A DNA stretch of 6,390 bases from Actinomycetes bacterium (GTDB lineage Bacteria > Actinomycetota > Actinomycetes > Mycobacteriales > Micromonosporaceae), in the NCBI GenBank assembly GCA_021793335.1, contig JAJYSW010000192.1, positions 1-6,390 of the forward strand, read 5' to 3'. Positions 1 through 5,790 of this stretch are shown one piece after another; position 1 is the first letter of the stretch; each line of letters opens with the position of its first letter. The translations under genes were made by a program, and so were the position numbers. A model generated the notes under the pieces. It did not search any database. It saw nothing but the letters and a program-made list of their open reading frames with translations, and was not told the DNA's origin.

Positions 1-418
1 CGGCGCCGATGCCGGCGGCGGTCGCCTCAGTGTGGCGGGGCGCTTCGATGGGCAGTTCGCCCTGCCTGGCGAGATCGAGCAGGCGGGCGGCGCGGTCGAG
101 TCGGGCGCGGACGGCCTCGGCCTCGACCTCGGCCTCTCCGCCGCGATGGGGAACGGCGGAGCCGGTGCGGCGTTCGCCGACGAAACCGCCGAGATCCCGC
201 CACAGTGCCTCGGCGGTCTCCTCGGTCTCGGCCGCGAGGGCATCGGCCTCGGCTTCGGCGCGGTCGGCCTCCTCTCTTCGCAGGCGAGCGGCCTCGACGG
301 TCGCGGCGAGCGCGGCGGCCTCGGCCTCGTAGACGCCTCGGGCGTCGCGGATCTCGGCTTCGGCGGCGGCCCGTTCGCTCAGGTAGCGGGTGACGGCTTC
401 GGCATATGCGGTGTCCAC
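1..418 (-). CDS. Coiled-coil protein, last visible gene of the FtsK-type operon (3' part outside window)
   Basis: This frame opens with GTG at 418-416 and stays open to the left edge, giving 139 residues and no stop. An ATG two bases upstream (420-418) is in another frame that stops after 13 codons, so it is not the start. A purine-rich GAGAGAGG lies a few bases before the GTG. Residues about 1-75 are almost purely Ala, Glu, Arg and Leu (for example RYLSERAAAEAEIRDAR and ARLRREEADRAEAEADALA) and should form one long charged helix or coiled coil. A less helical stretch with GGFVGERRTGSAVPHRGG (residues 77-94) separates it from a second helix at about 95-120. No catalytic motif, signal peptide or membrane segment is visible. 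It starts 10 nt after the ATPase stop, so it is very probably co-transcribed with it. It could be a structural or adaptor partner of the ATPase. I do not recognise the family, and the unseen C-terminus may hold the informative domain. Confidence 0.75.
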   Translation of the reverse strand, partial: MDTAYAEAVTRYLSERAAAEAEIRDARGVYEAEAAALAATVEAARLRREEADRAEAEADALAAETEETAEALWRDLGGFVGERRTGSAVPHRGGEAEVEAEAVRARLDRAARLLDLARQGELPIEAPRHTEATAAGIGA

Positions 419-428
419 ATGGCCTCTC

Positions 429-3104
429 TCAGCGGTTCGGGCCGTCGAGGACGGCTTCCGGCCCCGGCAGTCCCTCGGCGGTGCGGTAGGGGATGACGAC
501 GTGCGGGGCGCGGTGGCGGGCGCGGTCGAAATAGAGGGCGCGGCGCGGCCTGGGGTACCAGGCGGGCCCGCCGGAGGCCGGTGAGAGCGGCGCGAGCTCG
601 GGGCCCTGGACGTCGAGGGCGATCCAGGCGTCGACGGCGTCGAAGCGGGCCGCGAAGCCGCCGAGGTCCTCGCGCAGACGTGGGACGGACCGCCACCAGC
701 CGAGCGTGTGGAGGTGGCGTTCGGGCCCGTTGAGGAGCATCGAGCGGAATACGGCGGCCTCGGCGGGGTCGAGTCCGGCCGAGCCGGCGTCGACGGCGTA
801 TAGCAGGGTCAGGCGGAAAGCACCGTCGGCGCGGTGCTCCCAGTCCTTGCAGGCTGCGGCGAGGGTGCTGTGCCAGTGCACTTCGGCGCCCTCGGTTTCG
901 AGGGCTGCGGCCAGGGCGAGGGCCCCGTGGGCGGCGTCCGGTTCGAGGCAGCACAGGTCGACGACGATGCGCTGGGCGCGGGCGGCGGAGAGCGCGGCGG
1001 CGGCGAGGACGTCGGCGGCCTCGGCGGTGCGGGTGCCGAGGACGGCGAGGTTGCGGCCGGGCGCGCGGTGGAGGGCGAGTTCGGCGGGCCGGGCCTCGAC
1101 GTCGATATGCTGGCCGAGCAGCGCCGTCTCGGGCTCGGGCGTCTGTGCGGCGAGGTCGGGCACCAGGTCGCCGTCGAAGAGGGCGGGCGGGGTGTTGCCG
1201 GGCGGCCGGGCCTGCCACAGTCGCCGCTGGAGCGGCTCCCAGGCGTCGGCGTGCCCTGCGTTCGGCAAGGCGACCGTCTCGTTGGCGGCGGCCACGCCGG
1301 ATTCGTCGTTGACGATGGCGCAGAAGCGCGGGACGGTGTCGGCGGCGTGGTTGTTCTCGGCCAGGACCCGCCGGGCCTTGGGCAGGGCGATCCGCATCGT
1401 GAACTGGGCGACGAGGCTCGGGCGGCCCCACAGCGCCTCGATCCCGGCGATGTCCTGGGAGGCGAGGACGAGGTGGATGCCTTGGCTGCGGCCGCGTCTG
1501 GCGAGGTCGTCGAGGAGGCCGACGGCTTCTTCGGTGACCGCGTCGCGGGTTTCGAGGAGGACCTGGAACTCATCGACCATCGCGACGATTCGGGGCCAGT
1601 GGCCGTGCGGGTCGGCGGCGCGGAGCTCTTCGAGTTTGGTGGCTTCGTGGGCTTTGGCGGCCTCGGCGCGGCGGCGCAGTTCGGTTTTGAGGTGGCGCAG
1701 CAGCGCGAGCCCGAATTCGCGGTCGTCGTTGATGTTGACGCCGACGAGGCGCACGTGCGGGAGCCAGGTGGGGTCGCGCCTGCCCGCTGCGAATCGGGCG
1801 AATGAGACGCCTTCTTTGAAGTCGAGAAGGTAGAGCGCGAGTTCATCGGGGTGATAGGTGGAGGCGAGTGCCGCGATCCAGGTGTAGAGGAGATTGGTCT
1901 TGCCCGAGCCGGAGGGCCCGCCGACCAGCGCGTGCGGCGGGTTGTCGCCGAGGACGACGCGGGCGGGATCGCCGGTGGGGCGTTCGCCGAGGGCGACGTC
2001 GAGGCCGGTCGCGGAGCTCGCCGCCCACAGTCGGGCGGGGAGCAGGTCGATGAGTCGGGCCGGTTCGCGGCCGGCGCTGTGCTTCTCGGCGATGGTCTTG
2101 GCGGCGGCGGTGACGGTGCGCACGGGCGGGGCGGGGTCGAGGCGGATTCGTGCGCCGGGCAGACCGGTGTAGGCGGTGGCGGTCAAGACGGGTGGGGCGT
2201 CATCGCCGAGGCCGTGTTCGTCGCCGACGATGACGAGGTGGACTCCGGCGGCGATGCCGGTGCGGCGCAGGCGGGCGAGTTGGGCCCGTTCGTGGGCCGG
2301 CCAGGCGGCGATGTCGGTGTTGAGCAGGACGAGGATTCGCCAGGGCTCGGGACGTCTGCCGGTGGCGGCGGCGAGTTCGGCGAGGGAGGTGTGCTCGCCG
2401 GCGAGGACGTCGGCGTTGACGCGCCTGACTTCTTCGACGAGTGCATCGATCGCCTCGCGGAGGCCGGAGGGCCCGATGAAGGACAGGAGGCCGGCCTTGC
2501 CGAGGGGCGCGAACGCCGCGAGTGCACCGCCGAGCTGTTCGGGGTCGTAGACGTGAAGGCGGACGGCTCCGGCAGGGGCGGCGCCGACGGCGCGCAGCAG
2601 CAGGCCGGGGAGGGCCCCGGCGGCTTCGGTCGCGATGCGCAGGTGGCTGCGGTCGAGGAGGGCGATGAGTGCGGGCAGGGCGGGCGCATCGCCGAGTGCG
2701 TTGTCGTCAGTTGTGCTGTCGTCGGTGGTGCCGCCGAGCATGCCGTCGATTTCGCCGACCCGCAGGAGCGGGGCCGCGCCCTTGGTGAGCGCGGGGTAGG
2801 GAATCCAGCTTCCCCAGGGCGCGCCCGCGGCGACGGGGGCGGCCAGGCTCGCGGCGGTCGCCGCGTCGGCGGCGTCGGTTCGCAGCACGGGCTCTCGCCT
2901 GGCGCGGAGGGTCGCGAGCATGCGGTCGTGGACGGCGGTGAGTCCGGCGCTCTTGCGCACTGCCGCGGCTATGGCGGCGTCGGTCCGGGCGCGGGTGTCC
3001 GCGGCTTCGGCGGCGGTCCGTTCGGCGAGCAGGCGGGCCTCGCCGCAGGCGTTGCCCAACTCCTCGGCCATGGCGGTCACCAGTCGTCTGCGCCAGCTGC
3101 TCAT
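429..3104 (-). CDS. FtsK/SpoIIIE-type DNA or substrate translocase-like ATPase, soluble, triple-module
   Basis: An 891-residue protein with no predicted membrane segment, unlike canonical FtsK or SpoIIIE. Residues 10-70 are a charged helical region. Residues about 110-360 look like a degenerate P-loop module: a strand-helix at 153-173 lacks GKT, and RILVLLNTDIAAW (256-268) sits where a Walker B strand would be. The central module (about 365-610) is intact: Walker A GGPSGSGKT (395-403, K402), LLDFKEG (426-432), Walker B IVAMVDEFQVLL (506-517, D511/E512), sensor LASQD (547-551), and MRIALPKARRVLAENN (570-585), which corresponds to the FtsK RIAF...SRTIL region. Residues about 675-840 look like a second degenerate copy, with VLGTRTAEA in place of a P-loop (688-696). 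The start ATG overlaps the upstream stop as ATGA (3104-3101), with GGAAAGG six bases before it, indicating translational coupling. ATP hydrolysis by the central module is well supported. Whether the substrate is DNA or protein is unknown. Confidence 0.9.
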   Translation of the reverse strand: MSSWRRRLVTAMAEELGNACGEARLLAERTAAEAADTRARTDAAIAAAVRKSAGLTAVHDRMLATLRARREPVLRTDAADAATAASLAAPVAAGAPWGSWIPYPALTKGAAPLLRVGEIDGMLGGTTDDSTTDDNALGDAPALPALIALLDRSHLRIATEAAGALPGLLLRAVGAAPAGAVRLHVYDPEQLGGALAAFAPLGKAGLLSFIGPSGLREAIDALVEEVRRVNADVLAGEHTSLAELAAATGRRPEPWRILVLLNTDIAAWPAHERAQLARLRRTGIAAGVHLVIVGDEHGLGDDAPPVLTATAYTGLPGARIRLDPAPPVRTVTAAAKTIAEKHSAGREPARLIDLLPARLWAASSATGLDVALGERPTGDPARVVLGDNPPHALVGGPSGSGKTNLLYTWIAALASTYHPDELALYLLDFKEGVSFARFAAGRRDPTWLPHVRLVGVNINDDREFGLALLRHLKTELRRRAEAAKAHEATKLEELRAADPHGHWPRIVAMVDEFQVLLETRDAVTEEAVGLLDDLARRGRSQGIHLVLASQDIAGIEALWGRPSLVAQFTMRIALPKARRVLAENNHAADTVPRFCAIVNDESGVAAANETVALPNAGHADAWEPLQRRLWQARPPGNTPPALFDGDLVPDLAAQTPEPETALLGQHIDVEARPAELALHRAPGRNLAVLGTRTAEAADVLAAAALSAARAQRIVVDLCCLEPDAAHGALALAAALETEGAEVHWHSTLAAACKDWEHRADGAFRLTLLYAVDAGSAGLDPAEAAVFRSMLLNGPERHLHTLGWWRSVPRLREDLGGFAARFDAVDAWIALDVQGPELAPLSPASGGPAWYPRPRRALYFDRARHRAPHVVIPYRTAEGLPGPEAVLDGPNR

Positions 3105-3907
3105 CGTCGGCCTTTCCGTTCGTGTCGGTGACGGTCGGCCCGTGGGCTCTTCGGGAGCCGGTGGAGGGCGGCGACCAGGGCCGGGCCGACGGCCGCGGTC
3201 TCGGCCGCGTCGCCGGTTCCCTCGCTGCGCGTCGCGGGGCCGAGTGTGCAGGCGGCGGCGAGGGCACCGGTGATGCGGTCGGGTTCGATGCCGGGGACGA
3301 GGGCCCGGACCCGGTCGGCGCAGCGGCTTTGGAGTGCGGGGACGTCGCGGGCGGCGGGGGCGCGGCCGAGGTGCTCGGCGGCGAGGGCGCGCACGAGCGG
3401 CCAGGCCAGGCCGGGGAGCCTGATGCCGGTCTCGGCTCCGGCGTCGCGCAGGCGGCGGTGGTAGGCGTCGGCCGAGCCGTCGGCGGCGTCGCGCAGCAGT
3501 TCATTGAACAGCTTGGTGGGTGTGGTCGGTGCCGGTGTCGAGGAGCCGGTGCGGCGGCACAGTTCGTCGACGCGGTCGGTCCACCAGTGTCGGGGGTCGA
3601 GGGGAGCGGGTGTTTCGGCCGCAGGTCCGGGCACGGTGGGGGCGGGGGCGATCGTTCCGTGGGCGCCGATGGCGTCGAGGTAGTCGTCGACGGCCGTCGC
3701 GGCCTCGGCCAGGCGCGTGCGCGCGGCGGCGAGGTGTTCGCGGGCGGCGGCGAGGCGGTGGCGGCCGAGCCCGGCGCGGGATTCCTTGGAGGCCTCGGCG
3801 AGTTCGGCGAGCGCGCCTTCCAGGTGCGCGTCGGCGGCGGCGAGGCCGGACGCGGGGAGGTCGGCCGCGAGGGCTCGGAGTCTGGTGGCGAGGGCGGCGA
3901 CGTCCAC
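3101..3907 (-). CDS. Hypothetical helical protein with N-terminal coiled coil, co-operonic with FtsK-type ATPase
   Basis: 268 residues. It starts at GTG 3907-3905, with GGAG six bases upstream lying in the 13-nt gap after the preceding gene. Its stop overlaps the ATPase start by 4 nt. Residues 1-80 are Ala/Leu/Arg/Glu-rich helices (LATRLRALAADL, RLAAAREHLAAARTRLAEA) likely to form an antiparallel coiled coil. Residues 84-105 are a Pro/Ala/Thr linker. Residues 106-250 form a more mixed, probably globular helical domain containing HWWTDRVDELCRRTG (107-121) and LPGLAWPLVRALAAEHLGR (164-182). The C-terminus is strongly basic (PRADRHRHERKGRR, 255-268), which could contact nucleic acid or an acidic partner surface. 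No enzyme motif, signal peptide or membrane segment is visible. The overlap with the ATPase gene argues for stoichiometric co-production and a physical partnership, but that is inference. I do not recognise the family. Confidence 0.85.
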   Translation of the reverse strand: MDVAALATRLRALAADLPASGLAAADAHLEGALAELAEASKESRAGLGRHRLAAAREHLAAARTRLAEAATAVDDYLDAIGAHGTIAPAPTVPGPAAETPAPLDPRHWWTDRVDELCRRTGSSTPAPTTPTKLFNELLRDAADGSADAYHRRLRDAGAETGIRLPGLAWPLVRALAAEHLGRAPAARDVPALQSRCADRVRALVPGIEPDRITGALAAACTLGPATRSEGTGDAAETAAVGPALVAALHRLPKSPRADRHRHERKGRR

Positions 3908-3920
3908 GGCGGTCTCCGTT

Positions 3921-4196
3921 CTAGAGGGTGGCGGCGTAGCCTTCGGCCTGCTCTGCGGCGGCGAAGGTGGCGGCGAGGGACTGTTCGAGTTCGGCGGCCG
4001 CCTGGGCGAGCGCGGCCTGGGCGGTGGCGACGGCGTCGTGGCCCGAGCCCGTCGTGACGGCGGTCAGGCTGCCCTGGGCCGTCGCGATGTTCCGACTGGC
4101 GGCGGTGATGGCGGCTTGGCCGTCGCGGACCTGCTGGAGGGCGGCGACGATGGCCGATTTGAGTTCGGCGACGCTCACGGTGGACACGATGCCCAT
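3921..4196 (-). CDS. Small helical-hairpin protein, first gene of the FtsK-type operon (possibly DUF6244-like)
   Basis: 91 residues from ATG 4196-4194, ending in TAG at 3923-3921. The start is uncertain. GGGTGAG lies only one base before this ATG but about 10 bases before an in-frame GTG at 4187-4185, which would give an 88-residue protein beginning (V)STVSVAELK. Two long amphipathic helices (about 7-47 and 52-80) are joined by a Gly-rich turn, TTGSGHDA (48-55), a layout reminiscent of WXG100/ESAT-6 proteins in size and topology. There is no WXG motif and no YxxxD/E tail that I can see. From memory it resembles small actinobacterial proteins catalogued as DUF6244, which also carry a GS-x-H turn; I could not verify this. 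It has no signal peptide or membrane segment. Being first in the operon and smallest, it could be a structural subunit, a substrate or a regulator of the ATPase. None of these is shown by sequence alone. Confidence 0.8.
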   Translation of the reverse strand: MGIVSTVSVAELKSAIVAALQQVRDGQAAITAASRNIATAQGSLTAVTTGSGHDAVATAQAALAQAAAELEQSLAATFAAAEQAEGYAATL

Positions 4197-4229
4197 TCTC
4201 ACCCAAAAGCGGACACTTCGCGCGACTAT

Positions 4230-4258
4230 GGCATAACTGGACGTGCCCGCCCTGTCAG
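4230..4258 (-). promoter_or_regulatory. Weak candidate -35/-10 promoter for the minus-strand operon
   Basis: Reading the minus strand, CTGACA (4258-4253) matches the TTGACA -35 consensus at five of six positions. With a 17-nt spacer it is followed by TATGCC (4235-4230), which matches TATAAT at only the first three positions. An alternative -10, CATAGT (4230-4225), matches better but has a 22-nt spacer. Transcription would start roughly 25-30 bases before the 91-residue gene. The -35 and spacing are credible and the -10 is poor, so an alternative sigma factor or a different promoter is quite possible. Confidence 0.3.
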
Positions 4259-4274
4259 ATTTCCGACACATTTC

Positions 4275-4289
4275 GTGACCTGGAGTCAC
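4275..4289. repeat. Inverted repeat GTGAC-N5-GTCAC, possible operator
   Basis: GTGAC (4275-4279) and its exact reverse complement GTCAC (4285-4289) are separated by five bases. A third GTGAC lies at 4317-4321. The spacing is one base longer than the CRP/GlxR consensus GTGA-N6-TCAC, so it is not a clear site for that family. Position between the two divergent start codons fits an operator, but five-base arms arise by chance fairly often. Confidence 0.3.
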
Positions 4290-4327
4290 CGCTGCAATGC
4301 ATTCAACGGTAGCGAAGTGACACACAT

Positions 4328-4352
4328 CCCAACTAGAGTGTTGGGTACCAAC
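4328..4352. promoter_or_regulatory. Nested inverted repeats upstream of phoH (CCCAAC / GTTGGG / CCAAC)
   Basis: CCCAAC (4328-4333) and GTTGGG (4340-4345) form a perfect 6-bp inverted repeat. The six bases between them are TAGAGT (4334-4339), a four-of-six match to a -10 box. GTTGG (4340-4344) also pairs with CCAAC (4348-4352) across GTA, so the middle arm has two possible partners. The CCAAC units recur at a 19-bp interval. In DNA this could be an operator over the phoH promoter. If transcribed, it could be a pair of mutually exclusive hairpins in the leader. There is no good -35 box 16-18 bases upstream of TAGAGT, so an activator-dependent promoter or a different start site is possible. Confidence 0.4.
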
Positions 4353-4392
4353 GGGGCCAGCTCCCCCACACATCGACACCCGGGAGGCGACC

Positions 4393-5676
4393 GTGCTGAC
4401 ACAGCGCACCTACGTCCTCGACACCTCGGTCCTGCTATCGGATCCAGGAGCGTTCTCACGGTTCGACGAACATCATGTGATCGTCCCGCTCGTCGTCATC
4501 AGCGAGTTGGAGGCCAAACGCCACCACCACGAACTCGGCTGGTTCGCCCGCGAATGCCTCAGACGCCTCGACGAGCTCCGCGTCAAGCACGGACGCCTCG
4601 ATGAACCGATCACGATCGGCGAGGCCGGCGGCACCTTCCGAGTCGAGCTCAACCACGTCGACACCTCGGGGCTTCCCGCCGGCTTCGCCGTCGACTCCAA
4701 CGACTCCCGCATCCTCGCCGTCGCCCACGCACTCGGCGAGGAGGGCGCGAACACGGTCCTGATCACCAAGGACATGCCGCTGCGCGTCAAGGCCGCGGCC
4801 GTCGGGGTCACCGCCGAGGAGTACCGCCACGGACAGGCCGCCGATCCGACCTGGTCGGGCATGGCCGAACTCGCGGTGTCCGACGAGGACATCAGCCGCC
4901 TCTTCGAGACCGGGCGGATCGATCTGCCGCCCGAGACCGATCTTCCCTGCCACACCGGGCTCGTCCTGAGCGGCAACGGCGCCTCCGCGCTCGGCCGGGT
5001 CACCTCCGATAAGCAGATCCGGCTCATTCGCGGCCGCGAGGCATTCGGCGTCCACGGCCGCTCCGCCGAGCAGCGCGTCGCGCTCGATCTGCTGCTCGAC
5101 CCCGACATCGGGATCGTCTCGCTGGGCGGCAAGGCCGGCACCGGCAAGTCCGCGCTCGCCCTGTGCGCGGGGCTTGAGCAGGTCCTCGAACGCGAGAGCC
5201 ACAAGAAGATCATCGTCTTCCGGCCGCTGTACGCCGTCGGCGGGCAGCAATTGGGCTATCTGCCCGGCTCCGAGGGCGAGAAGATGAGCCCCTGGGGCCA
5301 GGCCGTGTTCGACACGCTCGGCGCGGTCACCGACGACAACGTCGTCACCGAGGTCCTCGAACGCGGCATGCTCGAAGTGCTCCCGTTGACCCACATCAGG
5401 GGCCGCAGCCTGCACGACGCGTTCGTGATCGTCGACGAGGCCCAGTCCCTGGAGCGCGGTGTGCTCCTGACCGTCCTGTCCCGCATCGGACAAGGATCCA
5501 AAGTGGTCCTCACTCACGACGTGGCCCAGCGCGACAACCTGCGGGTGGGCCGCCACGACGGCATCGCCTCCGTCATCGACGTGCTCAAGGGCCACCCGCT
5601 GTTCGCGCACGTGACGCTCACTCGCAGTGAACGTTCCGAGATAGCGGAGATGGTCACCAACCTGCTCGAAGGCTAG
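4393..5676 (+). CDS. phoH2: PhoH2-type protein: PIN-domain ribonuclease fused to PhoH-family RNA helicase/ATPase
   Basis: 427 residues starting at GTG 4393, with a strong GGGAGG (4382-4387) five bases upstream. The N-terminal PIN nuclease domain (about 5-145) shows its metal-binding acidic set: D10 in YVLDTSVLL, E38 in VISELEAKR, D101/D104 in DSNDSRIL, and D127 in ITKDMPLR. After a linker, the PhoH domain (about 222-425) has Walker A GKAGTGKS (246-253), RPLYAVGGQQLGYLPG (277-292), HIRGRSL (334-340), Walker B FVIVDEAQ (344-351), and LTHDVAQRDN (373-382). Length and domain order match full-length PhoH2 proteins, which act as sequence-specific RNA helicases and ribonucleases in mycobacteria. All key residues are present, so it is probably active in the cytoplasm. 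No phoAT-like antitoxin gene precedes it; the upstream gene is divergent. Regulation may involve the inverted repeats at 4328-4352. Despite the family name, nothing here shows phosphate control. Confidence 0.95.
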   Translation: MLTQRTYVLDTSVLLSDPGAFSRFDEHHVIVPLVVISELEAKRHHHELGWFARECLRRLDELRVKHGRLDEPITIGEAGGTFRVELNHVDTSGLPAGFAVDSNDSRILAVAHALGEEGANTVLITKDMPLRVKAAAVGVTAEEYRHGQAADPTWSGMAELAVSDEDISRLFETGRIDLPPETDLPCHTGLVLSGNGASALGRVTSDKQIRLIRGREAFGVHGRSAEQRVALDLLLDPDIGIVSLGGKAGTGKSALALCAGLEQVLERESHKKIIVFRPLYAVGGQQLGYLPGSEGEKMSPWGQAVFDTLGAVTDDNVVTEVLERGMLEVLPLTHIRGRSLHDAFVIVDEAQSLERGVLLTVLSRIGQGSKVVLTHDVAQRDNLRVGRHDGIASVIDVLKGHPLFAHVTLTRSERSEIAEMVTNLLEG

Positions 5677-5694
5677 CGCCCCGGCTCTGGCATG

Positions 5695-5782
5695 CTGTGT
5701 CGCGGGCACATGTCCGCATGTGCCCGCCCGTCGCCCGCTCCGCCCAACGGGAGTGAACGCCGGGTCTTGTGCGACACAGGAG
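5695..5782 (+). promoter_or_regulatory. Candidate structured leader RNA that can sequester the transglycosylase ribosome binding site
   Basis: CTGTGTCGC (5695-5703) is perfectly complementary to GCGACACAG (5771-5779), nine base pairs enclosing 67 nt. The 3' arm runs into the AGGAG ribosome binding site (5778-5782) of the gene starting at 5791. Inside lies the 11-bp hairpin 5702-5727, which shares G5702 and C5703 with the long-range helix, so full formation of each competes with the other. Further short pairings (for example CTCC 5738-5741 with GGAG 5750-5753) are possible. Cell-wall hydrolase genes of this type in actinobacteria are often under the c-di-AMP (ydaO) riboswitch, but the conserved ydaO blocks are not recognisable here. 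It may be a different or shortened regulator, or chance pairing in GC-rich DNA. Confidence 0.35.
5702..5727 (+). terminator. Perfect 11-bp hairpin after phoH, probable terminator-like structure
   Basis: GCGGGCACATG (5702-5712) and CATGTGCCCGC (5717-5727) pair perfectly around a TCCG tetraloop, 25 bases after the phoH stop codon. No T-tract follows, as is common for actinobacterial hairpin terminators. It could also act as an mRNA 3'-end stabiliser or as part of the leader of the next gene. Confidence 0.5.
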
Positions 5783-5790
5783 CAGAGCGA

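Larger units (their letters stand above)
4197..4392. promoter_or_regulatory. Divergent intergenic control region between the FtsK-type operon and phoH
   Basis: This 196-bp stretch separates the start codons of two divergent transcription units and is visibly less GC-rich than the flanking genes, as expected for a two-way promoter region. It contains a weak minus-strand promoter candidate (4230-4258), an inverted-repeat cluster near phoH (4328-4352), GTGAC half-sites (4275-4289 and 4317-4321), and an 8-bp perfect palindrome AATGCATT (4296-4303). No convincing small gene was found in it on either strand. Confidence 0.75.

Noticed and set aside
379..1431. 350-codon minus-strand frame overlapping the ATPase gene and the coiled-coil gene start
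   Set aside because: The translation is nearly all Arg, Pro, Gly and Ala, typical of an out-of-phase reading of GC-rich coding DNA.
1851..3131. 426-codon plus-strand open frame antisense to the ATPase gene, plus a similar one at 834-1805
   Set aside because: The translations are Gly-rich and motif-free, and they lie opposite the intact Walker A/B-containing ATPase frame. They are shadows of its codon bias.
4275..4289. CRP/GlxR site
   Set aside because: The half-sites GTGA and TCAC are seven rather than six bases apart, which does not fit the family's binding geometry.
4275..4604. Plus-strand frame from GTG 4275 into phoH, considered as a possible PhoAT-like antitoxin
   Set aside because: It would overlap phoH by about 210 bases in another frame, has no good ribosome binding site, and becomes Arg/Pro/Thr-rich inside phoH. 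Known antitoxin genes at this locus overlap PhoH2 only minimally.
5702..5727. Small non-coding RNA gene or mobile-element end
   Set aside because: The hairpin is isolated, has no second copy in the window, no flanking target duplication and no transposase nearby. A terminator or leader element explains it better.
5677..5790. ydaO-type c-di-AMP riboswitch in front of the transglycosylase gene
   Set aside because: The gap is short for that class and the conserved blocks (such as GGGGACCCA-like and GCUAACCUCG-like segments) are not recognisable; only loose matches such as GAACGCCGGG occur.
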